A DNA stretch of 64,000 nt from Wolfiporia cocos. Its lineage: Eukaryota; Basidiomycota; Agaricomycetes; Polyporales; Phaeolaceae. Each line of letters opens with the position of its first letter. The stretch's first letter is position 1. The translations under genes were made by a program, and so were the position numbers. The notes beneath the pieces are model-generated. The model did not search any database and was not told the origin of the DNA. It saw only the letters and a program-made list of their open reading frames with translations. The stretch lies in NCBI GenBank assembly GCA_029448655.1, contig JACCLO010000003.1, forward strand, positions 930,001 to 994,000, written 5' to 3'. This document shows, one piece after another, positions 23,117 through 33,715 of this stretch.

Positions 23117-23911
23117 TGTTACGGGTTGAATACCCATTCGTATATTCGAGTCGCAAATATAGATCGTTCTTCTGCACGTAGGCACATCGCCGTATGCAAG
23201 GCAAATACTTGTTAGATGCCTTCAGGTCCTAGGTGAAGTTCCTAGGGGTCGTTCTTCTGCACTTAGGCACATCGCCATGTGCAAGGCAAATACTCGTTAG
23301 ATGCCTTCAGGTCCTAGGTGAAGTTCCTAGGAGATCATTCGATATCCAATATGCGTTAGAGGATATAATCTGTTCAGGTGTGAGTCTAATAGAATATAAG
23401 ACTCGCCTAAGTCCGAGAAGTCAATGTGCACTTCGAGGACTTAGTTGTTCAGATTCTCAAGCGAGAAATACTGAGTGTATTTTCCTATGTTTGAGAACAA
23501 GTATAAGACTTCTTGTTTGTACAACAAGGTCGAGCTGAAGAGCTTCGACAGTAAGTACATGAGTTTATATACTACGTTAGGTTTCAGGGGTCGAGTCCAT
23601 CCCAGATGTCACTGATACTATCTACGCTATAGTACCAAACATTTGATAGGTATGTAGTAATATATCCGAAACGATATATAGGAATGTTGATGGCGGTTGA
23701 ACGCCATCTACCAGCTAACAAATGATAAATATGAAACGGGGGCAGAGTTGGATCTGCCAAAGGTGAAACGTGCCCTATACACTAGTACAACTGGGGGTAT
23801 GCCCAGTAGAGTCATGAGTAGCCAGGGGGTTGGTTGTGCAACAAGTCCCTGTATCGTATTCGCTCAATGGTGAGTTCTGCCCACGTTCGAAAAATCGAAA
23901 TAACCGTAACA
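23117..23911 (-). mobile_element. Solo gypsy-1-family LTR with internal tandem duplication
   Basis: 795 bp, TGTTACGG to CCGTAACA, target duplication GCACA at 23112-23116 and 23912-23916. It matches the 708-bp gypsy-1 LTR, but a segment of about 85 bp (from TCGTTCTTCTGCAC to CCTAGG, around 23170-23335) is present twice in tandem. Confidence 0.85.
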
Positions 23912-24095
23912 GCACAGGTGTTCCCCAGACAAGCATGTATAGAGGAAGTAGAGAGGGATGAGGCCCAACATTGAGATTGAAGAGTCTGAGGTTGTAAGAC
24001 CTCAGACAGTAGACTATATACATGTGTTGCAGCAAAGGCCCATGTACTTGCTCTAAAGGGGGCCCTAGCGTAAGTATTGGCAATCGCAGTATGTA

Positions 24096-25384
24096 TGTTA
24101 CGGGTCGAATACCCGTTCGTATATTCGAGTCGCGAATATAGATCGTTCTTCTGCACGTAGGCTTGTTGCCGTATGTGACACAGACTTACTAGGGCTGTGC
24201 GACCCTGCTATAGGCAGGGGAAATCCCCAAGGCCTTGCGACTAGAAGACGGCGAGCAGCGACGTACGCAGAGGCATTCCCTCGGAATTAAGGAATCGTCG
24301 TACAGGATACTTGCGAGGTTGAGTCGCTACCAGTCTAGCAGTAGAGGGCGCCCTAAGGCGAGTCACACAGTGGGCATAATAAGAGAGGAGCCAGAGGCTC
24401 AGTTGTCGAGAATCTTAGAGATGGGGAATAAGCCCCGTCTCGTCGTATCTTATATACATGCATGAACTGTACGCTATGTGTCTACCCTTAAGTACTGGCC
24501 TGTGCGCAGCACCGCCCTAACAGCTGAGGTAAGTAATTACATAAGCGAGGCATGTGATACCTAATGTGACCGTAACGTGAGTACCTGAGGCGCGCGCTAT
24601 CCTACAGCGCTAACCATAACAGTCAGGTGACCTACAAACTAGAGAGACTGACGTGGAGGTGGCTGAGGCTCAGAGGGGCGGCGTACGCCTAGCGCCGCCC
24701 GTATAACCTATAGCGAGGGTTGTTAGATATCCCCCTGGATATTCTGTGACAGTATGCAAGGCAAATACTCGTTAGATGCCTTCAAGTCCTAGGTGAAGTT
24801 CCTAGGAGATCGTATAATATCCAATACGCGTTAGAGGATACAATCTGTTCAAGTGCGAGTCGAATAGAATATAAGACTCGCCTAAGTCCGAGAAGTCAGT
24901 GTGCACTTCGAGGACTTAGTCGTTCGGTTGCTCGAGAGAGAAATACTGAGCGTAGTTTCCTACGTTTGAGAACGAGTATAAGACTTCTTGTTTGTACAAC
25001 AAGGTCGAGCTGAAGAGCCTCGACAGTAAGTACATGAGTTTATATACTACGTTAACTTTCAGGGGTCAAGCCTGTCCCAGATGTCACCGCTACTATCTAC
25101 GCTATAGTACCAAACGTTTGATAAGTATGTAGTGATATATCCGAGACGATAGATAGGAATGATGGCGGTTGAACGCCATCTATCAGCTAATAAACGATGA
25201 ACATGAAACGGAGGCAGAGTTGGATCTGCCAACGATGAAACACGCCCTACAAACTAGTACAACTGGGGATGCGCCCAGTAGAGTCACGAGTAGCCAGGGG
25301 GGTTGGTTGCGCAACAAGTCCCTGTATCGTATTCGACCGGTGGTGAGTTCTGCAGATATTCGAAAAATCAAAATAATCGTAACA
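24096..25384 (-). repeat. 3' LTR of gypsy-1 (split)
   Basis: The 708-bp LTR TGTTACGG to CGTAACA is interrupted by the family-A solo LTR at 24176-24751. It differs from the 5' LTR at one position that I noticed (CCAATACG here, CCGATACG at 33153-33160). Confidence 0.9.
24176..24751 (-). mobile_element. Solo LTR, family A, copy 4
   Basis: 576 bp, TGACACAG to CTGTGACA, target duplication GTATG at 24171-24175 and 24752-24756, inside the gypsy-1 3' LTR. The hairpin (24418-24439) lies next to an inverted TATA box near 24450. Confidence 0.9.
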
Positions 25385-25396
25385 TCAGCCCCTCCC
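25385..25396 (-). promoter_or_regulatory. Polypurine tract of gypsy-1
   Basis: On the sense strand GGGAGGGGCTGA directly precedes the 3' LTR. The pol-frame stop codon overlaps its first base. Confidence 0.6.
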
Positions 25397-28390
25397 TAGG
25401 CATTTGTCGGCCTCGACGAATTCTCCAAGTTCCCCTCTTCAGAGTGCCTCGGCGTCCTGTTTGTTGTAGATGTCGCCGTTCCCGCTGAGGGACGGGGTCG
25501 TAGGAGTTCGCCATACGAAGTGTTGGCGGCATTCATTCTGTTGATGACCTGGTTGATTGAGTCCACAAGTTCTGCAAATATAGTCGGGGCAGTCGAGGAT
25601 CCAGTGGCTAGCGGATCCGCACTGTCGACAGGGTTGTTCAGGCGAGGGCCTCGCTGGTACCCGTAGGGAAGGGATATCTCGGAGATATTCATTGTGTCGG
25701 TATCTCCAGTGGTGAGCGGCACAGTGGAGATTCCGTTGCGCCCACGTGGGTAGGGAGGCGGTGTCTCGTTCGTGCTCCCTCGCACCTCGCTCAAACTCCT
25801 CGCGGGTAATGCTCTGCACCGATGGAGATCGTCGAATAGGCGGCGTGCTATTCGCTCTTCGCTGTCGTTCTGGGGTAGCCCTAGGGCTCGTCGGGCGTGC
25901 AGGTGGTTCACGTCTCCCGTTGCCTCCCATACCAGGAATACGTGGCGTCGGGTCTCTAACTCCTGTTCGGCGGGCCCTCTGAGTCTCGGTAGGCAGTGGA
26001 AATAATACTCTATCGCTCTCCATAAAATCAAACGGCCTTGCAACTCGTCGTTGTTCGTCGGCGGTGAAAAAGCGGGCGGGTCGTGGTACATATTCGGGTC
26101 GGTTGGGAGTAGCGTGCTCGCGATCCTCAAAGTCGTTGAGCGCATGTCGTAGTCGGGCCGTCGTGGTGGCGGCCAGTCGGTCGATAAGTCTGTTGGTGAG
26201 TAACTCGAGTCCCTCTCTCTGCGCTCTGATCTGCCCCTCCATTCGGACGAGGTCCTCGGTGATATTCTGGTACGAGCTGTAGACGTGGGTGAGATCCTGC
26301 GCGATGTCGAAGAGGGCCGACCAGCCATCGGCTCGGCCAGCAAAAGGTCCCTCGGCCCTGTACCAGAGCAGGGCGTGTCTGATCTGTAGGTGTTGGGGGG
26401 AGTACCTCCTCTGCGGCGTACCTCTCGGTCGTCCTTCCCTGTGACCCGCATCGCCGTGAGGGGTTGGAGCGCGGCGAGGGAGTTGGTGGCGAGTCGTCGA
26501 CATACTATTACTGTTCGGTTTTCGAGTGCTGGGGCTGTCCTGACTCTCGTCCTGTGGTAGTCTTTTATCATCTCTTTGGAGTGTTCCAAATTTCCTTCGT
26601 CTTCCCATGAGTTGTCGGCTGTAGCATAGCCTTTCCACTTGACAAAGTACTGATGCTTCTTTCCTCGCCATCTGTCAGCCAGGATAGCTTCGACTTCGTA
26701 TTCCTCCTGTCCCTTGATGATATCAGGTGGCGGCCGTAAGTAATTGGGTCCGTGCACCCTTGTTTCTTTGAATGGTTTTAGTAAGGCAGCGTGGAATACC
26801 GGATGAATTTTCCAGTTCGCTGGTAACTGCAACCGGTATGTCGTGGGTCCCATCTTTTCTGTGATGGTGAAGGGTCCTTCCCTTTTTGGTGCTAGCTTGT
26901 TGGATTCGTAGGGGATAGTCAGGTTCTTGGCATCGAGCCAGACCTTGTCCCCTTTCTCAAGCTTTGGCAGTTCTCTAAGGAACCGCCCTGCCATTCTTTT
27001 CTGGGCTAATTCATGCGCGATGAATGCCATCTTTCGTGCCTCTTTGATCTTCTTGATCCTGTCAACTGCTGCCGGGACGTTCCCTACTCTGTCATAGTCT
27101 GGGAATCCTCTCGGGATATATCCCAGGATTATTTCGAGTGGCGCTGGCCGGTTTTCGGTTCGTCTGGTGTTGTGTGCAAATTCGACGTCAGGTAGTCGTT
27201 GTACCCATTGGAACGGGTCGTTCATGCAGTAAATGCGAAGGTATACTTCGATTTGTTGGTTCATTCTTTCTGTTTGTCCGTCGGTCTGTGGATGGTACGC
27301 CGTACTCATCGCCGATTCTGTTCCCTGCAGTTTGCATAATTCTTTGAAAAGTTTTGATGCAAACTGTGGTCCTCTGTCTGAAATGATTTTTCGGGGAATG
27401 CCGTATAGCGAGTAGATTTTTCGGTGAAATATTTCTGCGGCCCCTTCGCTCGTGATCGTTTTGTCGCACGGGGTGAGAGAGATAGCCTTGGATAGGCCAT
27501 GGTCGACAATTACCATTAGGGAGTCATACTTTCCGACTCTTGGCAGATCGGTGACAAAATCGACCGAGCATTGTGAGAAGGGGAGGGCGTCTTCTCGTGT
27601 CGGTATTGGCTGCAAAGGGGGTTTCAGCGGATTTCTATCAGGTTTCATCTGTTGACAGATTGCACAGCCCTGGACATATTCCGCTATCATTGTTCCCATG
27701 TCGGGCCACCAAAAATGGGTCTTGACCTGTACTGTTGTACCCCAGATCCCAGGGTGTCCGGCCGGGATCGTGTCGTGGTATTTTGAGATGACGTCTCGTC
27801 GAAGGCCCTCATCCTTCGACACGTACATCCTGCCCCTGTAGAGCAGTATCCCATCCGTTTGTTGCCATTCATCCGCGGTGGTTCTCGCGGGGAATTCGCC
27901 TGTTCCTTCCAGGGCGCGGATCGCCTGTTCCGCAGATTCATCTCGATCGTGGGCGTTCTTGATCCGATCGATGATCGGGATCTGGATTGCGTGGACGACG
28001 AGTTCGTCTGGAATCATGGTGATTCCCTCGTTGTCTTCGTTGCTTTCGTCCAGGTGGTACAACCTGGAAAGCGTGTCGGCCATGACTAGTTTCCTTCCGG
28101 GGACGTGTTGCAATTTCAGGTCGAATTGCGAAAGGAATAGATGCCATCTCGCTTGTCGCCGATTTAGGCGCTGTGCGCTTCTCCAGTACGTCAGGTTCTG
28201 ATGATCGCTTCGGATCAAGATCCGATGCGGTGCTCCTTCTAATAGGTGTCGCCATTCTTCTAATGCTCGGACTATTCCGAGTAGTTCGCGATCGTAGATT
28301 TCGTAGTTCCGTTCTGTTGATGTCAGGGATTGTGAGAGATATCCCACCGGCCGTTCGCGCCCTGTTTCATCCGTCTGTTTTAGTACTGCT
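25396..28390 (-). CDS. gypsy-1 pol, C-terminal part: RNase H, integrase, chromodomain and long tail
   Basis: This is the downstream part of pol, cut from the upstream part by the solo LTR at 28391-28959; the first internal Met is at 28347. It starts within RNase H (NYEIYDRELLGIVRALEEW). Integrase follows, with an HHCC zinc finger (about residues 190-235 from that Met, CAICQQMK at its end) and a DD(35)E core: D in VDFVTDL, D in ISDRGPQF, E in QTERMNQ. A chromodomain lies at about residues 548-600 (YEVEAILADRW, YFVKWKGY), thought in such elements to steer integration to modified chromatin. The frame then stays open for about 390 more codons until its stop abuts the polypurine tract. That tail overlaps a different frame with zinc knuckles, so one of the two may be a by-product. 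Removal of the insertion and one CTGCT copy would leave the frame continuous. Confidence 0.88.
25439..26503 (-). CDS. gypsy-1 third reading frame (ORF3) with two zinc knuckles
   Basis: This 354-codon frame starts at ATG 26503 (MSTTRHQLPRRAP) and lies one base back (-1) from pol. It stays open upstream to 26671, but that part only shadows the chromodomain. The middle has a predicted helical or coiled-coil stretch (ITEDLVRMEGQIRAQREGLE). Near the C terminus there are two Cys/His knuckles: CX2CX4HX4C (CRQCGSASHWILDC) and CX2CX6HX4C (CRTCGLNQPGHQQNEC). The role is unknown; knuckles suggest nucleic-acid binding, as in Gag or an accessory protein. It could be made by -1 frameshifting from pol or by reinitiation; no slippery site was recognised. 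Confidence 0.6.
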   Translation of the reverse strand: MSTTRHQLPRRAPTPHGDAGHREGRPRGTPQRRYSPQHLQIRHALLWYRAEGPFAGRADGWSALFDIAQDLTHVYSSYQNITEDLVRMEGQIRAQREGLELLTNRLIDRLAATTTARLRHALNDFEDREHATPNRPEYVPRPARFFTADEQRRVARPFDFMESDRVLFPLPTETQRARRTGVRDPTPRIPGMGGNGRREPPARPTSPRATPERQRRANSTPPIRRSPSVQSITREEFERGAREHERDTASLPTWAQRNLHCAAHHWRYRHNEYLRDIPSLRVPARPSPEQPCRQCGSASHWILDCPDYICRTCGLNQPGHQQNECRQHFVWRTPTTPSLSGNGDIYNKQDAEAL

Positions 28391-28959
28391 TGTCACAGAC
28401 TTACCAGTCTGTGCGACCCTGGCTTCAGGGGGACTCCCTAACGCCCTACAAGACGTGTGCGACGCCGCGCCAGCGGTGACCTTGTCGGCTGTACCAAAGG
28501 CATCCCTAAGGACTCCTAGAGGTGACGTAGAGAGGCACCACACAGTCGAGCAAGACAAGAGGGGCCCTCGGGCCAGAGCACGCGCAGACAGATGATAAGA
28601 GAGGCACTATAAGTGCATTGACGAGAATCTCAAGGATGGGGCTGTAAGGCCCACATCCGTCGTACTTATACATCTGTAGCTGGCCAGTAATGGCCGCCCT
28701 AAACTAATGGCCTGTGCGCGCATTATGTAAGAGGACACATGACTATGTAACTACTGTGACGGATGTAACTAGTGTGACCATGAGTGTGATACCTGAGGCG
28801 CGCGCTACCCTACAGCGCTAACCAAATGGTCAGGTGACCAACAAGCTAATGAGACGAACAAAGAGGTAACTAAGGATCAGGGACGCGGCGTACGCCTAGC
28901 GCCGCATGTGAAACCTATAGTGAGGGACGTACAGTGGCCCCCTGGGCACATCCGTGACA
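28391..28959 (-). mobile_element. Solo LTR, family A, copy 5 (disrupts gypsy-1 pol)
   Basis: 569 bp, TGTCACAG to CCGTGACA, target duplication CTGCT at 28386-28390 and 28960-28964. It lies within the RNase H coding segment of gypsy-1. The family hairpin is at about 28633-28658. Confidence 0.93.
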
Positions 28960-31114
28960 CTGCTCCTGTGGCGAACTGAGATGCGTCTGTTTCGAGGATG
29001 AACGGTTTCTCCTTGTCTGGTGTCCCTAGTGCGGGGGCCGTCGTGAATGCTTTCTTCATGAATTCGAATGCTTTCTGTTCTTTCTCCATCCATTGGAATC
29101 CTGTCCCCGTGACCGTTCTTGTGAGGTCTACCAAGGGTCGGGCGTGCGTAGAGTAATGATCGATAAATTTCCGATAAAAGTTCGCAAATCCTAGGAAGGA
29201 TCTGACTTCTTTGAGATTTCGGGGAGTCGGCCACTCCTTAATCCCATTGAGTTTCGCTGGGTCCATCTGGATATTTCCTGGGGTGATGACTAGTCCCAGA
29301 AATTCGACTCTGTCGACACCGAAAGCGCACTTCTCGGGTTTCACAAAGAGGTGGTTATCCACCAATCTCTGAAGGATCCGCCGTTCCCGTCCCTTGTGTA
29401 CTTCCTCGTTTTCTGAGAAAATGAGGATGTCGTCCATGTAAACAAGCACCCATCCTTCGAGGATTTCTTCTTTCAGGATTTCGTTCATCATTGCTTGGAA
29501 GGTCCCGGGTGCATTGCATAATCCGAAAAACATAACCGTGGGCTCGTACAACCCTCGGTTTGTTTTGAAGGCCGCTTTCCATTCGTCTCCCTTTTTGATT
29601 CGCACGTTGTTGTATCCCGCCCTAAGGTCCATTTTTGTGAAGATCTTTGCTCCTTTTAGCTTTTCCAGGAGTTCTGAGATTAGTGGCAAGGGATAGACGT
29701 TCTTTATCGTTCCTTCGTTCAGATATCGATAATCCTGACAGGGTCGCAGGCCGCTGTCCTTTTTTGGGACGAAAAAGAATGGTGACGCCATCGGGGATTT
29801 CGAAGGGACTATGAATCCCTTGGCCAAGTTTTCTTTTAGGAAGTCGTCCAGTGCCTGTTGCTCTTTAGGCGAGAGTGCATAGACTTTGCAGTCTTTTGGC
29901 ACGAAATCGGGTTTTAATTCGATTGCGTGGTCCCATGGTCTCGACGGGGGGAATGCTGCTGCGGACTCCTTACTGAACACCTTGGCGAAGTTTAGTAGGT
30001 GTTTCGGGACCATCTCTTCGATCGTTCGTTCCGGTTCGGGGGTTTTCTGTGCGAATTCTTGAGACTTCGTTAGCGCTTTCCTGACAGCGTTGATGATCTG
30101 TATTTTTGTTCGGAACTTCTTTCGCGTTTCCCCTTTCTTCCCTATGATCCTAGGGTTGTCTTTCGCGAAGCGTCGGATCGCTTCGTACTCTTCGGGAGTA
30201 TAGAGCCGCTGCGCTGTTTCTTCTGGCTGGTCCGTGGATCCGAACCCTTTCTCCCCTCGTTCTGTTTCATCTAGGTCTTTGACCTCCAAGATGTCGGGGG
30301 TGAGGTGTCGTTCGAAAATTATCTGGGCTATTCGCATGCCCGGGATAATTCTATGTGCTTTGTCCGAGTAATTGAAGACGATGGCTCCGACGTCTCCTCG
30401 GTAGTCCGAGTCTATGATTCCGGCTTGTACTACCAATCCGTGTCTAAGGGTGTTGCCTGATCGTCCGGCCAGCCTTCCATACGATCCCTTTGGGATCTTC
30501 ATCTTTACTCCCGTGGAGATGAGTTTCCATCCTCCGGCGGGAATCTCGGTTTCTTCTGCGGCGTAAAGGTCATACCCCGCAGCTTCTTGGGTCCCCCTTG
30601 TTGGAATTTTTCCTTCTGGGGCAACTACCATCTCCACCGTATCCATTCGGATTGTGGCTTCCTGTTTCTTTTCTTCTGCCCCTAGTATCGATCGTACATC
30701 GACTGTTTGGTCCTTCCAGTCGATTGTGGGGTTTTCATCTTTTAGCCATCCATACCCTAGAATCATATTTTCTGTTCCGATTGATCCTACGAGGAATCGG
30801 ACTTTTCGCGTTTTCTGGGTCTTCGGATATCGTAGGAGTATGGTAGCTTCTCGGTCTATTCGCCCATCTTTGTTTTCCGTTCCGTCAACGTTTTTGACGA
30901 TGATCGGGTTCTTCAAGGGTTGCGTGGGCACCTTGTATTTTTCTACCACTCTGCTGTGGATTAGGTTCGACATTGCTCCTGAGTCGATTAGTGCATTGCA
31001 CTTCACGGGTTTTGCCAGCGTCATGATTACCGGGATGAAGAGGGATCGATTCTTCTCGAACGAGGTAATTACATGTGCTGCTTTCTCGGAGGGTAAGACC
31101 GTGGGCTTCCCTCC
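28960..31114 (-). CDS. gypsy-1 pol, N-terminal part: protease, dUTPase, reverse transcriptase
   Basis: The frame is -1 relative to gag and open back into the gag 3' end; residue numbers here count from the first internal Met (31024). Protease active site DSG at 14-16 ([11 protein letters not shown]), with ILGYGWL further on. A trimeric-type dUTPase follows at about 140-265 with all five motifs: AGYDLYAA (149-156), GRSG (187-190), GIIDSDYRG (202-210), GMRIAQII (229-236) and RGEKGFGST (256-264). Reverse transcriptase spans about 370-560 with YMDD at 529-532 and [12 protein letters not shown]. RNase H begins with ETDAS. The family reaction is hydrolysis of dUTP to dUMP, limiting uracil in the cDNA. 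A dUTPase between protease and reverse transcriptase is not the usual Ty3/gypsy order. The end is cut by the solo LTR at 28959. Confidence 0.92.
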
Positions 31115-32961
31115 TAGGCAAAATCCTGTTCTTCTACGAGCTGCGCTAGGAGCTCGGGGTTCTTGGCTTTCAGAGCCCTAATTGCTGTGACCGCTCTGTT
31201 GGCGGTGATGTATTCAGTCTCTTCTTCAGAGACTTCTTTGATGCGAGCCTCTTGCTCGGCTTCTTCTTCTTTGGTCTTTCGGGTAGTCCGCCTAGGGCGG
31301 GCTGGCTTCCTCGGCCTCTTCGGACAGTCTCGCGACATATGTCCTGGCTGATGACAGGTGAAACATTTTCCCTTCTTGATGTGATCGTCCCTTTCCTGGG
31401 TGGTCATTCGATCTACATCCATCGCATTCGGATCTTTCGGTGCGGTTGTCTGCGGAGCAGTAGTGCGTCCGTTATTCTGGTTCGAGGCTTGCCAAGCCTT
31501 TTTCTTGACAAACGGTTTATCCCGTTTCAAGAATATCTTGTACGTATTTTCATAGTACGAGGCAGCGGACTGCCATTCGTCAATGGTCGCCGGCAGCGGC
31601 CGTACCCCGATGATGTATCGGGTCGTGTGTTCGGGTAACCCTTTCTCGAAGAGGGTTACGAGCAACGCGTTTCCGTCCGCGCTGTATCGATCGTACTGGG
31701 CCTTCCCGGCCAAGTTGTTGAACTCGGTGATATAATCATCGATGTCCTTTCTGTCCTGGGTTACGTCCAGGATTTTCTTCCGCGCTTTCTGTACCTCTTC
31801 GATGGCTCCGAAGGCTTTCTGAAAGTCTGCATCGAATTGTGCGAGACTAGGCGGGAAGAATCGCTTTGTCAGGGGGTTCGTATAAACCCGGTGATAGTTC
31901 TGTTTCCATTGGCCCGTTTTCCCTTTGTTCGAAATATAAGAGAGGATAAAGATCACTCTCTGAACGTCGTTCTGGAACGACGTTTCGTACATCGTAAACC
32001 AGGAATTGCACTGGTTTATGAAGTTCTGCATGTCGGATCGTTCCCCGTCGAATATGTCCGGGGGATTGATCTTTATCATCGGGGGTCGGTAATACGGGTT
32101 CGGCGCCGGAGGTTGAGGCTGCGGCGCATTCGGTGGTGGAGGCCCTCCTGGGGGTCCTCCTCCTCCCGGGTGTCCTCCACCCGGGTTTCCTGGGTTTCCT
32201 CCGGGGTTCCCTGGGTTTCCTCCAGGGGTTCCTCCTCCGGGGTTCGCGGGGGTTCCTCCTCCGAGTCCTCCAGGAGGGGGGGCATTCCCTCCTCCGAGTC
32301 CGAAGTTTCCTCCCAGTCCTCCTCCGCTTGTACCTGCGGAGGTTCGTCCAAATAGGCCTGAAGGCCATGTTCCTGGGTTTGTCGTTCCCATTCCTCCGCT
32401 TGGGCTAGTCCAAGACGGATTTCCTCCGCTACCCATTCCGGGTGCGTTCTGTGGGGGGTTTCCAAAGAGGTTTGTTCCTCCAGCCATAGGCCCAATCCCA
32501 CTCTGCGCAAAAGCAGATATAAATCCTGGAGGGTCCTGTCCTCCGGTCTGGCTGTTATCTGTTCCTGTAAAGTTTCCAGGATTTCTCCCATCATCTCCGA
32601 TGCGCTCAATTCCTGCCATTCCTGTGGCGCCCGAAGGCTGATTCGTATTTCCATCGGCATCGAAGGTTCTGTTGATGGTTTCGGTTTCATTTTCGGTCAA
32701 CGTCGCGGTTGACATCGGAGGGATTTCTCCAAATCGTTCGAACGCTTCACGCGTTATTTCCCAAGCGGTCGTTCCTGCGGAGGGGTATACTTCTACCCAC
32801 TTCGATGCCCTATCTTCTCTTGGAATGACAACAATTCCTCCGCGGTTACGGAAGGCTCCAATGGTGTCAGTCCACTCGTATCGGTTGAGTCTGTAGACTC
32901 CCTGAATGTCCTCGGGCAAGAGTTCAATCAGTCGTGCTGGGAATTCTGGTCCAAATATCAT
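31114..32961 (-). CDS. gypsy-1 Gag
   Basis: A 615-residue structural protein that would form the virus-like particle. The start ATG at 32961 is 35 bases after the primer site and is the first in the transcript. Residues of about 200-300 are Gly/Pro/Asn-rich repeats. A capsid-like domain follows (about 310-490, starting near [18 protein letters not shown]). One CCHC zinc knuckle is at 533-546 ([14 protein letters not shown]), then a basic tract and an acidic helical tail. The stop overlaps the pol frame, which lies at -1. Long frames on either strand opposite the Gly-rich part are compositional shadows. Confidence 0.92.
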   Translation of the reverse strand: MIFGPEFPARLIELLPEDIQGVYRLNRYEWTDTIGAFRNRGGIVVIPREDRASKWVEVYPSAGTTAWEITREAFERFGEIPPMSTATLTENETETINRTFDADGNTNQPSGATGMAGIERIGDDGRNPGNFTGTDNSQTGGQDPPGFISAFAQSGIGPMAGGTNLFGNPPQNAPGMGSGGNPSWTSPSGGMGTTNPGTWPSGLFGRTSAGTSGGGLGGNFGLGGGNAPPPGGLGGGTPANPGGGTPGGNPGNPGGNPGNPGGGHPGGGGPPGGPPPPNAPQPQPPAPNPYYRPPMIKINPPDIFDGERSDMQNFINQCNSWFTMYETSFQNDVQRVIFILSYISNKGKTGQWKQNYHRVYTNPLTKRFFPPSLAQFDADFQKAFGAIEEVQKARKKILDVTQDRKDIDDYITEFNNLAGKAQYDRYSADGNALLVTLFEKGLPEHTTRYIIGVRPLPATIDEWQSAASYYENTYKIFLKRDKPFVKKKAWQASNQNNGRTTAPQTTAPKDPNAMDVDRMTTQERDDHIKKGKCFTCHQPGHMSRDCPKRPRKPARPRRTTRKTKEEEAEQEARIKEVSEEETEYITANRAVTAIRALKAKNPELLAQLVEEQDFA

Positions 32962-32995
32962 GTGCCCTTACACCGTGGTAGGTGAGGGTGTGATA

Positions 32996-33006
32996 AGCTC
33001 GACCTT
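32996..33006 (-). promoter_or_regulatory. gypsy-1 self-priming site
   Basis: One base inside the 5' LTR, the sense strand reads AAGGTCGAGCT. It is perfectly complementary (11 of 11) to AGCTCGACCTT inside the LTR (33332-33342). No tRNA-like TGG start is present. This matches Tf1/sushi-type self-priming, where the 5' end of the element RNA primes its own reverse transcription. Confidence 0.8.
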
Positions 33007-33007
33007 C

Positions 33008-33715
33008 TGTTACGGGTCGAATACCCGTTCGTATATTCGAGTCGCGAATATAGATCGTTCTTCTGCACGTAGGCTTGTTGCCGTATGCAAGGCAAATACT
33101 CGTTAGATGCCTTCAAGTCCTAGGTGAAGTTCCTAGGAGATCGTATAATATCCGATACGCGTTAGAGGATACAATCTGTTCAAGTGCGAGTCGAATAGAA
33201 TATAAGACTCGCCTAAGTCCGAGAAGTCAGTGTGCACTTCGAGGACTTAGTCGTTCGGTTGCTCGAGAGAGAAATACTGAGCGTAGTTTCCTACGTTTGA
33301 GAACGAGTATAAGACTTCTTGTTTGTACAACAAGGTCGAGCTGAAGAGCCTCGACAGTAAGTACATGAGTTTATATACTACGTTAACTTTCAGGGGTCAA
33401 GCCTGTCCCAGATGTCACCGCTACTATCTACGCTATAGTACCAAACGTTTGATAAGTATGTAGTGATATATCCGAGACGATAGATAGGAATGATGGCGGT
33501 TGAACGCCATCTATCAGCTAATAAACGATGAACATGAAACGGAGGCAGAGTTGGATCTGCCAACGATGAAACACGCCCTACAAACTAGTACAACTGGGGA
33601 TGCGCCCAGTAGAGTCACGAGTAGCCAGGGGGGTTGGTTGCGCAACAAGTCCCTGTATCGTATTCGACCGGTGGTGAGTTCTGCAGATATTCGAAAAATC
33701 AAAATAATCGTAACA
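33008..33715 (-). repeat. 5' LTR of gypsy-1
   Basis: 708 bp, TGTTACGG to CGTAACA, flanked on the right by the target duplication ATGTA. It supplies the promoter and the self-primer segment. Confidence 0.93.
33332..33377 (-). promoter_or_regulatory. gypsy-1 promoter: TATA box, hairpin and self-primer segment
   Basis: TATATAA (33371-33377, sense minus) lies 35 bp upstream of the self-primer segment AGCTCGACCTT, whose first base (33342) is the inferred transcription start. Between them GTCGAG can pair with CTCGAC. Just after the start, CTTGTT and AACAAG form a second hairpin like the U5 inverted repeat of Tf1. Confidence 0.65.

Larger units (their letters stand above)
24096..33715 (-). mobile_element. 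gypsy-1: full-length chromodomain Ty3/gypsy element with dUTPase
   Basis: A 9620-bp element with a perfect 5-bp target duplication ATGTA (24091-24095 and 33716-33720). Sense strand is minus. Order: 5' LTR (33008-33715), self-priming site, gag, protease-dUTPase-reverse transcriptase-RNase H-integrase-chromodomain, a third zinc-knuckle frame, polypurine tract, 3' LTR (24096-25384). Both LTRs are 708 bp once an inserted solo LTR is subtracted, and I noticed a single base difference between them. Two family-A solo LTRs inserted later: one in the 3' LTR, one in the RNase H coding region. The latter makes this copy unable to produce an intact polyprotein; the other frames are open. Confidence 0.93.

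Noticed and set aside
28348..28959. Gap between the two pol frames as an intron or programmed break
   Set aside because: It is a 569-bp family-A solo LTR with its own CTGCT target duplication, seen at six other sites.
31847..32690. Long overlapping frames on both strands (173 and 204 codons) within gypsy-1 gag
   Set aside because: They lie opposite or out of phase with the Gly/Pro-rich repeats of Gag and have only low-complexity composition.
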